Source of the DNA: Deltaproteobacteria bacterium
Lineage (GTDB): Bacteria > Myxococcota_A > Polyangia > GCA-2747355
Assembly: GCA_020633415.1 (NCBI GenBank)
Contig: JACKDQ010000007.1
Location: forward strand, 124,001 to 188,000
Direction of reading: 5' to 3'
Length of the DNA: 64,000 nucleotides
Shown: positions 24,342 to 32,404 of the stretch, in pieces
How the letters are laid out: every line of letters starts with the position of its first letter
Numbering within the stretch: position 1 is the first letter of the stretch
Position numbers and translations under genes: made by a program
Notes under the pieces: generated by a model
What the model saw: the letters and a program-made list of their open reading frames with translations, nothing else
Told to the model about the DNA's origin: nothing
The model's database searches: none

Positions 24342-26111
24342 CTAGCGCCGGCGTCGACGCAGCAGCTGGCGTGCACGCCACATCGAACGCAACAGCAGCA
24401 AGGCCAGCGTCCCGCCGGTGATCAGCGCGGCGGTTAGCGGGCGCTCCATGCCGCGCTCCTCAAAGTGCAATGCGGCGGCGCCAGATGCGATCAGCAACGC
24501 GGTAAAGACGATCTGCTGGCCAACGGTGTAGTAGACCCGCAGCGCATCTCGCTGGCCCGAGACCGAAATCTCAAGCTGCCCCTGGGTCGCGCGCGCGGTG
24601 AATTTTTGGATTTCCGCGGGGAGCGAGACCAAAGACAGCGCGATGTCGCGCGTCGTCTCCAGCATGAACGACGACCAGTCACCATCCTCGCCGAGTACGA
24701 ACGCCTCAACGTGGGGTTTGATCGTTTCCAAAGGGTTCAGGTTTGGATCCAGTTCGGTGCAAAGGCCCATCAGCAGCAGGATCGTGCGCTCAAGCATGAT
24801 CCACTCTTTGGGGACGCGGAACGTGTCGGTGATATCCGCTAAAGAGATCTCCATTTGGCGCAGATCTGCCAAGTTCTTGAAGATCTCCTCGGGCCTAAAC
24901 TTCAGGTCTTTGAGGTTGAAGCTTTCCAGGTGGACCTGTTTGTGCAAGCGCTGATGAAAATAGTCGACGACGCGGTCGTAAATCTTGGGGTCGGCGTGGT
25001 GCGCGAGAAATCCCATCTGGCGCATCGCATCGACGATCTTGTTGGTGTCGCGATGAATCGCCCCTTGGATCAAACTGATCAAGCCTTGGCGATTGGCCTC
25101 CGACAGCTCTGCCACTGCGCCGAAGTCGAGAAAGTGCAGCTGAGGTCCGGCGCTGACCAGGATGTTCCCGGGGTGAGGATCTGCGTGGTAAACACCGTGG
25201 TGAAAGATCTGCTCGCAGTAGGACTCGACAACCATCTTGGCGAGTTGCGCACGATCGACACCGAGGCGGTCGAGCCCTTCGAGGTCGTTGATCTTGACGC
25301 CATCGACGAACTCGGTGGTTAACACGCGCGCGGTTGTCAGCTCATTGATAACCCGCGGAAAGCGCACGTCATCGCGATTTTGGAAGTTGTTGGCGATCGT
25401 CTCAGCGTTTTTGGCCTCGCTGAGGAAGTCGAGCTCTTGCAGGATCATCGCGCGAATCTCGACGTAGACCGCGTCGAGGCCGTGATAGGGCATCAGCCGA
25501 TGGAGTACGGCGAAAATCCGCCGAAGCGCGACAAGGTCAGCGCGAACGATGCGTTCGATATCAGGGTACTGAACCTTGACCGCGACCCGTTGCCCGGTTT
25601 GTAGGGTCGCCAGGTGCACCTGGCCGATGCTGGCGCTCGCCACAGGTTCGTGTTCGAAGCTGGCGAACAGCTCGCTAGGTCGCCTCCCATCAAATTCGTC
25701 GACGATGCGGCGCTCGATCGCTTGATACGGGCGGGAGGGGACTGAATCCTGTAGGGCACGCAGTTCGTCGCGGAAGGCGCGCGGCAAGAAGTTGGTCATG
25801 ATCGAGAACAGCTGCCCGACCTTGATGTAGAGCCCTTGCAGCTCGATGATCGCCTTGTAGATGCGGCGGGCATTTCTTCGATGGACGCGCTCGAGCCGAT
25901 CGTCGAGGCGCGCGCCGCTTTGGTTGCGCGTTCGAAGTCGCATCCAAAGGTAGGAACTGATCACCACCAGAGCGACCAAATAGGCCTTGAGGATCCGCCA
26001 GGGCGGGCGGACCGGTGCGTAATGGATTCCGCGGCCAAGCGCGGGGGCACCCATACGCCCGGACGAGGGCTCATTTCCCGCCTCAGCGGGTCTGGGCATC
26101 GTCTCGTTCAT
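24342..26111 (-). CDS. ABC1/AarF (UbiB-like) atypical kinase, membrane-bound
   Basis: A 589-residue member of the ABC1/UbiB/COQ8 family. Diagnostic motifs: YIKVGQ (95-100) of the KxGQ segment, VASASIGQVH (157-166, Ala-rich loop), AVKVQYP (Lys179), HADPHPGN and LDFG. Two helices near the C-terminus (VFTALLIASGAAAL and LTAALITGGTLALLLL) anchor it. Family members support ubiquinone or other prenyl-lipid pathways through ATPase activity. The next genes are DUF192, hemD and DUF4177. ATG 26111 is preferred over an in-frame codon at 26225. It is divergent from the gene at 26247. Confidence 0.93.
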   Translation of the reverse strand: MNETMPRPAEAGNEPSSGRMGAPALGRGIHYAPVRPPWRILKAYLVALVVISSYLWMRLRTRNQSGARLDDRLERVHRRNARRIYKAIIELQGLYIKVGQLFSIMTNFLPRAFRDELRALQDSVPSRPYQAIERRIVDEFDGRRPSELFASFEHEPVASASIGQVHLATLQTGQRVAVKVQYPDIERIVRADLVALRRIFAVLHRLMPYHGLDAVYVEIRAMILQELDFLSEAKNAETIANNFQNRDDVRFPRVINELTTARVLTTEFVDGVKINDLEGLDRLGVDRAQLAKMVVESYCEQIFHHGVYHADPHPGNILVSAGPQLHFLDFGAVAELSEANRQGLISLIQGAIHRDTNKIVDAMRQMGFLAHHADPKIYDRVVDYFHQRLHKQVHLESFNLKDLKFRPEEIFKNLADLRQMEISLADITDTFRVPKEWIMLERTILLLMGLCTELDPNLNPLETIKPHVEAFVLGEDGDWSSFMLETTRDIALSLVSLPAEIQKFTARATQGQLEISVSGQRDALRVYYTVGQQIVFTALLIASGAAALHFEERGMERPLTAALITGGTLALLLLRSMWRARQLLRRRRR

Positions 26112-26246
26112 CGCATCGTCATCATAGCTCTTTTTCTGCTCGCTGGCGATGTGCAGCGCGGACCGGCCTCGCTCGGCACTGCGGACCTGCGCTTGACAGC
26201 CGACGCTGCCTGGTGCGACCGTCAATTCAACACGGTGCGTTAAATC

Positions 26247-26684
26247 ATGAGCAGCGACCCGCCCAACGAGGCCCGAGAAGAAACGCCAGACGCCGCCGAA
26301 GGCGAAAAGGGGCGACTACGCCAGCAGCTCGAAGGCGTGATCCCCGAGATGATCCGGCGCGCCGTGGTTGCTGGCGTCGGCGCGGTGTTTTCTTCGGAAG
26401 AGGGACTGCGCAAGTTGGCGGGCGAGTTTTCGTTGCCCAAGGACGTGGCGAGCTACCTGATCGGCCAAGCTCAGGGCAGCAAGGACGAGATCCTGCGCAT
26501 CATCGGCAAGGAGCTGCGACGCTTCTTGGAAAACGTCAATCTCAACGAAGAACTTTCACGGGTCCTGACGACATTGTCGTTAGAGATCAAAACCGAAGTT
26601 CGCTTCATCCCCAACGACCAGAAGGCGCCGCGGCCAAGCATCCGCAATCGTGTCCGCATCAAGCGCGCCGACCGCGACGACTAG
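26247..26684 (+). CDS. Conserved-looking helical protein of unknown function
   Basis: A 145-residue cytoplasmic protein without signal or membrane segment. It has an acidic N-terminal tail, then amphipathic helices (LEGVIPEMIRRAVVAGVGAV, ILRIIGKELRRFLENVNLNE) and a final strand pair (LSLEIKTEVRFIPND) ending in a basic tail. The helical part recalls phasin-like surface-binding proteins, but this is only a resemblance. It is transcribed alone, divergent from the ABC1 kinase gene. Confidence 0.72.
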   Translation: MSSDPPNEAREETPDAAEGEKGRLRQQLEGVIPEMIRRAVVAGVGAVFSSEEGLRKLAGEFSLPKDVASYLIGQAQGSKDEILRIIGKELRRFLENVNLNEELSRVLTTLSLEIKTEVRFIPNDQKAPRPSIRNRVRIKRADRDD

Positions 26685-26787
26685 GGCCGCCAGTCGTTTT
26701 CGCCACTCGCTTGTTGTCGCTCAGCTCCCGGGCATTGACCAATCGCCTGCCGTTCGGACGTGATCGCCGATCGAAGCGCGATGGTGG

Positions 26788-27468
26788 TTAGCGCTTGCGC
26801 AGTCCGTCTTTGCTGCCAGCTGGCCGCATTTTCGCCGGCTTTCCATGGCTGTGGCCGTGTTTGTGAGCGCGCATCTTGTCGAGGTTCTGCTGGCGTTCGA
26901 GGTCGTCTTCGGGGCCGACATGGGCTGGGTTCCGCTTGGGGCAAATCAGCCACCACCTGCCGGCCTCGTTGCGCAGCGTCAACATGCCGCGCCGCTGGAT
27001 GTTGCGCAGCGCCACGCCTCGGCCCTGCATCAGGTGTTTTTTGCCGTCGATAGCGATCTCGGCTGACGGCTCCGCTTGCTCAACATCGCCGGTGATCGTG
27101 TAGTTGACGTCGACTTCCGACTTGCGCTGCTCGCCGAGCGACACAGTCAAAGCGGTCAAGCGAATGCGCCGACCGATCCCCAATGTGATCGTCGCTCGTC
27201 CGACGCTGCTGTCGTAGCAGCTGGGGTAGACGATCTCCTTGAGTGGTCGCAGGTCACCGCCCAGGCTGATGTCGACGTAGCGCCGGACGACGCGCTCGAC
27301 GGGATGGGCTACGCCACCGTCGGTGCTGGCCTGGATCGTCGGGCGTGTCGGCGCTGCGGTCAGCGGCGCTCGGAGCGCTGCCGCTTGCTTGGTCGCGGGT
27401 TCGCTTTGTTTTTTGCAGGCGCCGCTCAACAGGCAGGCGCTGAGCAGTAGGGCGTATCTCGGTCGCAT
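26788..27468 (-). CDS. Lipoprotein with NTF2-like domain and His-rich tail
   Basis: A 226-residue lipoprotein starting at ATG 27468, preceded by AGGA. The signal YALLLSACLLSGACKKQ gives lipidated Cys18. The mature part has an NTF2/SnoaL-like pattern: a starting helix (HPVERVVRRYVDISLGGD), then strands SEVDVNYTITGDVEQ and MLTLRNEAGRWWLICPK. The C-terminus (MRAHKHGHSHGKPAK) could bind metal. It converges on the gene at 26247. The function is unknown. Confidence 0.72.
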   Translation of the reverse strand: MRPRYALLLSACLLSGACKKQSEPATKQAAALRAPLTAAPTRPTIQASTDGGVAHPVERVVRRYVDISLGGDLRPLKEIVYPSCYDSSVGRATITLGIGRRIRLTALTVSLGEQRKSEVDVNYTITGDVEQAEPSAEIAIDGKKHLMQGRGVALRNIQRRGMLTLRNEAGRWWLICPKRNPAHVGPEDDLERQQNLDKMRAHKHGHSHGKPAKMRPAGSKDGLRKR

Positions 27469-27520
27469 CGGTTCCTCGCACGCGCAGCCTACGCCGTGGC
27501 GGTCCGTGCGGCAAGACCGC

Positions 27521-27874
27521 TTACCGCGACCGCAGACAGCCGCATTCGCTGGGGGCGCGCCCTGCGCGAAAGTCGACGCAGGAGACCCGTTGATAGGCCG
27601 GCACGCAGCGCTCGATATCGACGCTGCAGGGGGCGCCCGTTCCAGCATCAGCGGTGGCAGGCTGGGTTTGCCCGGCAAAGATCGAGTTGCACTCGGCGGT
27701 CGACCGGCCAAAGAAGCGCGCGAGATCGCCTTCGAGCCCGCCGCAAGCGTCAATCTTGTCGCAGAGCTGGCTCAGCCAAGGTGGCCTCAATGGATCCGAC
27801 GCTTCGCTGCAACCACCAATCGCCAACAGGCCGAGCACAATCAGCCAGTGAGCCGGTTGGCGTCGCGGTGCCAC
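27521..27874 (-). CDS. Small cysteine-rich lipoprotein
   Basis: About 117 residues. A basic start (APRRQPAHWLIVLGLLAIGGC) forms a clean lipoprotein signal, and the mature chain holds eight cysteines (LCDKIDACGG, ECNSIF, PCSVDIERC, SCVDF, CGC). GTG 27874 begins just after the upstream gene stops, 7 bp away; an in-frame ATG at 27925 would overlap that gene. No family is recognised. Confidence 0.68.
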   Translation of the reverse strand: MAPRRQPAHWLIVLGLLAIGGCSEASDPLRPPWLSQLCDKIDACGGLEGDLARFFGRSTAECNSIFAGQTQPATADAGTGAPCSVDIERCVPAYQRVSCVDFRAGRAPSECGCLRSR

Positions 27875-27881
27875 GACGCAG

Positions 27882-28514
27882 CTATTTCGAGGAGAAATGG
27901 TCGGCTTTGTCGCGAAAGAGCACATTGAAAGTCGTCAGCGTGCCGTAGATCTTGGTCACGTATTGTTGCAGGTCGAGCTTTTCCGGGCCGTCGAGGTTGC
28001 TGGCGTTCAGTTTCGCCTCCAGCACGCGCAGTCGGTCGCGAATCATCACGATCTTGTGAAAAAACGTCTCGAGCGGCATCTCTTTCGCTTGTAGCGAAGC
28101 ATCGACCGGCTTGAGCACCAATGTGCCGCCGTCCCACTTGGGCGCGATCTCGCAGTAGCCGTAAAGGGTCTCCTCCTCGAGCAGCTCGCGCAGTACTTGT
28201 TTCAATCCGTCGCGATCCATTTCGATGTCTCCGCTGGTGTCGCCGGTTACGGGGCGTTTGAGCGTCGCGCGTTCGATGCCAGGGCGCGCACTGGCCGTTC
28301 GTCGAACACCGCGCTGCTTCGGCTTTTCGGGGATGCGTACTTGGCCGGCGCGGGTTTTGCGAACCGAAAACTGTGCGCAGTACCGCAGGTGCTCGGGAAT
28401 CTGACCAAGTTCGGGTCGGAAGCGGCAGCTACCGACGACGGCACCGTCGACCGTGCGGCCTTCACCGGAAAACGCGATGCAGTCGCCGCAGGTCGGCTCG
28501 GGAAGTGCATTCAT
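27882..28514 (-). CDS. Cytoplasmic protein with N-terminal four-cysteine motif
   Basis: A 210-residue protein started at ATG 28514. The N-terminus has Cys9-x2-Cys12-x17-Cys30-x15-Cys46 (CGDCIAF, SCRFRPEL, RYCAQF), suited to a zinc or Fe-S site. A basic linker leads to an acidic alpha-helical region (LKQVLRELLEEETLYGYC, FFHKIVMIRDRLRVLEAKL, LDLQQYVTKIYGTLTTFNVL) that may form a coiled coil. No signal peptide is present, unlike its neighbours. I do not recognise the family. The arrangement hints at a regulator or adaptor. Confidence 0.7.
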   Translation of the reverse strand: MNALPEPTCGDCIAFSGEGRTVDGAVVGSCRFRPELGQIPEHLRYCAQFSVRKTRAGQVRIPEKPKQRGVRRTASARPGIERATLKRPVTGDTSGDIEMDRDGLKQVLRELLEEETLYGYCEIAPKWDGGTLVLKPVDASLQAKEMPLETFFHKIVMIRDRLRVLEAKLNASNLDGPEKLDLQQYVTKIYGTLTTFNVLFRDKADHFSSK

Positions 28515-28579
28515 CGGCCCGACGATAGCGCTCCTCGGCGGGCGCGACAAGAGCGTCGCCGCTTGGTCTGGCGTTGTGA

Positions 28580-30640
28580 CTAGTTGAGGCCGTAGCCCCA
28601 GATGTAGCCCCGCGTGCCGGCTGCTTCGGCGGTGAGCGTATTCGCACCGAACCGCCCCTGAGTACTCCCCTGGGTCGCCCACCAGCCGATGGCGACCGCC
28701 TGCTTGCCCGAAACGGCTAGGTCGGCGCAACCGTCACGGCCATCGCTATCGCCGACATCGGCCCAGCGCACGCCGCCGCTTGCGTTGAGCCGCGCGACCA
28801 GCGCGCCGAAATGTTCGGCGTACTGTTGGTTGGCGACGGCAGGGCCACGCGAGACGAGCGTGGCGTTGCCCAGTTGGGCTTCGACACCGATCGAGCCGCA
28901 GACCAGCCAGTCTCCACCCGGGAGCGCTCGCAGGGCAAGAAGGTGTTCTTGCCCCACGCCCCGGAAAATGCTGCCCCAGAGCGCCTTCCCCGTCGGACTA
29001 AACGCGGCGATCGCGATGTCCTCGTCGCCCTGGGTATTCAGCGCGAGCTGATCCTTTTCGAAAGTCCCCGCAAAGCTGCCGACGGCGACGACGTTATGTT
29101 GTCCGTCGAAGGCCAGGCGGTAAAAACCGTAGTGGAAACCCGACGCGAGTTTCGAGCTGCCGATCAGCCACTGACGCTTCCCCTGTGGGTCGTACTTGGC
29201 CAAAAAGGGGCCGTTTGGCGCCGGCGCGGCTGCTTCGCCGGCGAGATAGATGCTGCCGTCGGGAGCGAACAGCACATCGTTGCCGGAGGAGATCGAGTTG
29301 GTGCCGATCGCCCGCGCCCAGCGGGGCTGGCCGGTTTTGCTGAGCAGTGCGACGAACGGGTCATGGTATTTTTGTGCGCGCAAGCTATCGTTGCCGATCG
29401 TCAGCGACTCGGCGAAGCTTCCGCCGACGGCGATCGCGCCGTCGCTGCTCAGTGCGAGCCGCAGCTGGGAGACATCCTTGGCTGCGGCCAGTTCGGTTGC
29501 CCAGACCAGGCTGCCGCTCGCCGAGAGTTTCAAAACAAACAGGCGCTGTGGGGTTACATCGTTGGGTGTGGAAAAGACCGTTTTGCCGTCGAGTGCAATG
29601 CCGGTGTGGTGATAGCCGGCGATGTAGATCGCGCCTTGGGCATCGACCACGATGCTCAGCGGCAAAATCCCGTAGGCCGCACTGTTGCCCAGGCCATTGA
29701 GCGCGATTAGCCAAGAGGCGTTTCCTTTGGCGTCGAGCTCGGCGACCCAGGCCGAGTTGTGATAGCTGCTCGGTCCGTCAATTTGCTTGCCGGCCAGTTC
29801 AAATGTCTTGTTGACGAACGTGCCGGTGATCGCGAACGTCCCGCTCGGTGTGTTGGCGATCGCCGTGGGGAATGCTTGGCTCCCGGTGCTGATCAGCCAC
29901 TGCTCGGGTTGAGGGGTATAGCATTGCCCACCACGACAGCGCTGGCCAGCACCGCAGGCTACCGCGCTACCGAGTTGCGCGCAGCCGTCGCTATCGGTCT
30001 GGTCGCAGCTCTGCACGGCCAGCCCGCTGCTGTCGCAGCGCTTTGAGCCACGGGTGCAAGCGTCGGCACACAGCGCATTGCACTTGCCTTGGCTGCACAG
30101 CGGTGTTGTGTCTGGACAGGGCAGGGCGGCTTGCCAGCGATAGCAACCGTCGCTGTCCTGCTGACAGATGCTGTAGGCGTTTTTGCCCTCGCAGCGCGGA
30201 TCGCTGGTCGGGCAGCTGGTCGGGCAGGGACCAGCGTCGGTTTTGGGGCTGCCGTCGGCCATGCCGCCATCGGCGGGTACTGGGTTTTCTCTCAGGTCGA
30301 GTCGCAGTTGAACCGTCTGCCGCGCCCGCACGGTGAGACGCTGTTCGAGGCTGCGCACGCTCTGGCCGTTGTTGCGGGCCTCGGCACGCACGGCAAGTTG
30401 CCTTCCGTCCCAGTCCTCAGCAAAGGCGAGCAACACGCGGTAGGGCGAGACCAGTCGCAGGTTGCCGGGCGTAGTCTCTTCGCGCAGCGCCTGGCTATCG
30501 CGCAGCACGACGACGTGCAGCTCGTCGACTTCGGCGTCGAACAACAGTTCCAAAGCGGCGCCGGTCAGTGAACTGCGTGCACAGCTCAGGGTTACGCTTG
30601 TACTCAAACAGCAGACCAGCAGCAGCGCTCGGCGACTCAT
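28580..30640 (-). CDS. Large lipoprotein with cysteine-rich region and beta-propeller-like repeats
   Basis: A 686-residue lipoprotein from ATG 30640 (signal RRALLLVCCLSTSVTLSC). After a beta-rich part, a disulfide-rich stretch (CPTSCPTSDPRCEGKNAYSI, CSQGKCNALCADAC) precedes about 430 residues of repeats of the kind GAIYIAGYHHTGIALDGKT, GAIAVGGSFAESLTIGND, GSIYLAGEAAA and NVVAVGSFAGTFEKDQLAL, recalling SBBP-type beta-propellers. A role at the cell surface is likely; the ligand is unknown. Upstream lies the 310-bp regulatory region shared with the divergent microcompartment-linked operon. A later start than the open frame (30718) is chosen to fit the signal peptide. Confidence 0.78.
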   Translation of the reverse strand: MSRRALLLVCCLSTSVTLSCARSSLTGAALELLFDAEVDELHVVVLRDSQALREETTPGNLRLVSPYRVLLAFAEDWDGRQLAVRAEARNNGQSVRSLEQRLTVRARQTVQLRLDLRENPVPADGGMADGSPKTDAGPCPTSCPTSDPRCEGKNAYSICQQDSDGCYRWQAALPCPDTTPLCSQGKCNALCADACTRGSKRCDSSGLAVQSCDQTDSDGCAQLGSAVACGAGQRCRGGQCYTPQPEQWLISTGSQAFPTAIANTPSGTFAITGTFVNKTFELAGKQIDGPSSYHNSAWVAELDAKGNASWLIALNGLGNSAAYGILPLSIVVDAQGAIYIAGYHHTGIALDGKTVFSTPNDVTPQRLFVLKLSASGSLVWATELAAAKDVSQLRLALSSDGAIAVGGSFAESLTIGNDSLRAQKYHDPFVALLSKTGQPRWARAIGTNSISSGNDVLFAPDGSIYLAGEAAAPAPNGPFLAKYDPQGKRQWLIGSSKLASGFHYGFYRLAFDGQHNVVAVGSFAGTFEKDQLALNTQGDEDIAIAAFSPTGKALWGSIFRGVGQEHLLALRALPGGDWLVCGSIGVEAQLGNATLVSRGPAVANQQYAEHFGALVARLNASGGVRWADVGDSDGRDGCADLAVSGKQAVAIGWWATQGSTQGRFGANTLTAEAAGTRGYIWGYGLN

Positions 30641-30789
30641 GCGCGTTGTTACGAAGCTGCCCGGTGACCCTTCCGCGGCTGCTGCAGAGCAGCGCGCCGC
30701 CTGAGGAAAGTTCAGCAAGAGCAGAAGGTTTTAAAAACGTACACTGCACGATTTCTGGCATTACGCAGGTCACGGGCCGTCTGAGGTGA

Positions 30790-30831
30790 TGTTCAACGTG
30801 ATGTTTTGACTGTTCAACGTCACGTTTTGGC
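30790..30831. promoter_or_regulatory. Tandem 21-bp palindromic repeats, probable enhancer sites
   Basis: Two head-to-tail 21-bp units (30790-30810 and 30811-30831) agree at 18 of 21 positions. Each holds an inverted repeat: AACGT-G-ATGTT in the first, perfect AACGT-C-ACGTT in the second. The 21-bp period puts both on one DNA face. They lie about 117-158 bp before the transcription start predicted from the sigma-54 promoter at 30922-30937, the usual place for bacterial enhancer-binding proteins. They could also act on the divergent lipoprotein gene. The rest of the 30641-30950 gap shows no gene. Confidence 0.65.
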
Positions 30832-30921
30832 CTGGCTGTCGACCCAGCCGGTCCGCCGTTCGCCTCGGTCGATGGTTTAGCCACTGCTGTCGTAGATCCT
30901 TGATATTCAAAGAGGTCGAAG

Positions 30922-30937
30922 TGGCACCGTCCTTGCT
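30922..30937 (+). promoter_or_regulatory. Sigma-54 (RpoN) promoter
   Basis: TGGCAC (30922-30927), five bases, then TTGCT (30933-30937) matches the -24/-12 consensus exactly, with the invariant GG and GC ten bases apart. Transcription would start near 30948, only about 3 bases before the ATG at 30951. That gene has no Shine-Dalgarno site, so its mRNA may be leaderless. Confidence 0.8.
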
Positions 30938-30950
30938 TTAGCGGTCTGAC

Positions 30951-31769
30951 ATGTCTGCTCGCGATTTGACCCTAGTTATCTTTTCGTTGTGTTGGGGCTG
31001 CGGCGCGCCACCGGCCGATGGTACCGGTGCGCCGCTTGGCAAGGCCGAGCGCGTGTTCAGCGATCCGGCCTACCTCGTTCGCGTGGCGTCGACCTTTCCG
31101 CGCTGCGATCGTCACGCATTGCTGTTGCCGAACGATCGCTTTGCCAGCAAGCCCGATGCTTTCCGTTGTCGTAACGAAGCGGCGATCGCCGGGCCTTGGC
31201 TAGCCGATGCTGGCCCGACCGACGCCGGCACAGACGCCGCAGCTGCGAGCTCGCCGGGCAAGCGCTATGACGATCAAATGTGGATCTTTGGTATCTACCG
31301 CCCGAAGTCGTTTGAAGTCTGTCGGATTCAGTTTGCCGCCGATGGTCACAAGTCGCTGATCCTCGACAACACCGCCCGCCAAACCGTTGCTTTGTCGCTC
31401 GATGACGCGACGGCGCGCTTGGCGATCGCCCACGGCGACGCCGATTCGCCGGTGCGCATCGAAGTGATCAAGAAGTTGCTGCGCTATGTCAGCGTCGGAA
31501 ACCTCTCGGCCGCGATTAAGCTGACTCTCCAGTTGCCGGCGTCTCCGTTGGCCGCCGAAGAAATGGTGCGCGCGAGCTGGTATCAGGAAGTCTTCGACGG
31601 CAAGATCAAGCTGATCGGCTCGATCACCGATGCGATCGCCAAGGCGCGGCAGAAAACCATGCGTGTCCCCAACGAGGAGCGCCATTCTTATCAAGCTGTC
31701 GCCGCCAGCACGGCCGCGGTAGGCTGTGGCAAGGTCAAAGACGCCTTTGACGACTACTGGAATTACTAA
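30951..31769 (+). CDS. Exported protein or lipoprotein leading the microcompartment-linked operon
   Basis: A 272-residue protein. The hydrophobic start LTLVIFSLCWGCGAPP looks like a short lipoprotein signal, although Trp before Gly-Cys is unusual. The mature part has an Asp/Ala-rich linker (DAGPTDAGTDAAAASS) and then a folded region with FGIYRPKSFEVCRIQF, LDDATARLAIAHGDADS and a helical C-terminus (GSITDAIAKARQKT). No family is recognised. It directly follows the sigma-54 promoter and is 61 bp ahead of the first vertex-protein gene on the same strand, so co-transcription is likely. Why an envelope protein should accompany shell proteins is unclear. Confidence 0.7.
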   Translation: MSARDLTLVIFSLCWGCGAPPADGTGAPLGKAERVFSDPAYLVRVASTFPRCDRHALLLPNDRFASKPDAFRCRNEAAIAGPWLADAGPTDAGTDAAAASSPGKRYDDQMWIFGIYRPKSFEVCRIQFAADGHKSLILDNTARQTVALSLDDATARLAIAHGDADSPVRIEVIKKLLRYVSVGNLSAAIKLTLQLPASPLAAEEMVRASWYQEVFDGKIKLIGSITDAIAKARQKTMRVPNEERHSYQAVAASTAAVGCGKVKDAFDDYWNY

Positions 31770-31787
31770 GCAATTCACCCTGGACCG

Positions 31788-31803
31788 GCTGTCTGCGGAC
31801 AGC
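31788..31803 (+). other. Small hairpin between lipoprotein and first vertex gene
   Basis: GCTGTC (31788-31793) pairs with GACAGC (31798-31803) over a 4-base loop, inside the 61-bp gap. There is no T-run, so it is not a standard terminator. It could be a processing or stability element that sets different levels of the two gene products. Confidence 0.35.
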
Positions 31804-31830
31804 TAGACTGCCGCCTCTGCGGAGGGTGTT

Positions 31831-32100
31831 TTGCATCTGGGTCAGGTCATCGGTACGGTCGTCGCCGAGCGCAAGTATCCCGGTCTTGAGGGGATCAAGC
31901 TGCTGCTCGTTCAGCCGCTCGATCATCAGCGCAAGCCGACTGGCGAGGCGATCGTCGCCGCCGATACGGTGCGTGCGGGTCCCAACGACTTGGTCTATTT
32001 GACCGGCTCACGCGAGGCGGCGCAGGCGCTCGACAATGATTTTGTGCCGGTCGATGCGGCGATCATCGGCATCGTCGACTTAGTGGGAGTCGAACGGTGA
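31831..32100 (+). CDS. Microcompartment vertex protein, EutN/CcmL family (BMC-P), first copy
   Basis: An 89-residue pentamer-type shell protein that caps the vertices of polyhedral protein organelles. The family pattern is clear: LGQVIGTVVAERKYPGLEG, KLLLVQPLD, IVAADTVRAGPNDLVYLTGS (the Asp-x-x-x-Ala-Gly-x-x-Asp turn) and AAIIGIVDLV. The start is a TTG with GGAGGG 8-13 bp upstream. Its stop overlaps the start of the second copy (GTGA), so the two are coupled. Length matches the family (about 85-100). Confidence 0.93.
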   Translation: MHLGQVIGTVVAERKYPGLEGIKLLLVQPLDHQRKPTGEAIVAADTVRAGPNDLVYLTGSREAAQALDNDFVPVDAAIIGIVDLVGVER

Positions 32101-32396
32101 AACTCTGCCGCGTACTCGGAAATGTCGTCGCCACGGAGAAACATCCGGCCTACCACGGCCTCACGCTGTTGGTGGTACAACCGCTCGATGCAGCCTGCGA
32201 TGACAGCGGTGCGAGTTTTCTCGCCGTCGATCGCGTGCAAGCCGGACCGGGCGACACGGTTTTGGTCAACCAGGAAGGCAACGGCGCACGCCAGTTGTTT
32301 TCGATCGACAAGCTGCCGATTCGCTCGGTGATCGTCGGGATCGTCGACGACGTTTCTAGTCGTCGAGGGGCCGAAGATCGCGCGGCGAGCCGCTAG
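32097..32396 (+). CDS. Microcompartment vertex protein, EutN/CcmL family (BMC-P), second copy
   Basis: A 99-residue paralogue of the preceding protein, with LCRVLGNVVATEKHPAYHG, TLLVVQPLD, AVDRVQAGPGDTVLV and VIVGIVDDV. It differs enough from the first (Ser/Arg-rich C-terminal tail, Gln-Glu-Gly-Asn loop) to suggest distinct vertex positions or mixed shells. GTG start inside the end of the first copy. The aldolase-like gene starts 8 bp after it stops. Confidence 0.93.
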   Translation: MKLCRVLGNVVATEKHPAYHGLTLLVVQPLDAACDDSGASFLAVDRVQAGPGDTVLVNQEGNGARQLFSIDKLPIRSVIVGIVDDVSSRRGAEDRAASR

Positions 32397-32404
32397 GTCA
32401 GCCG

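Noticed and set aside
27469..27753. N-terminal 95-residue extension of the lipoprotein at 26788-27468
   Set aside because: It is antisense to and overlaps the Cys-rich lipoprotein region, has no start signal, and the lipoprotein signal at 27468 has AGGA upstream.
30832..30860. Third copy of the 21-bp enhancer repeat
   Set aside because: The sequence after 30831 (GCTGTCGACCCAGCCGG) shares no more than chance identity with the unit.
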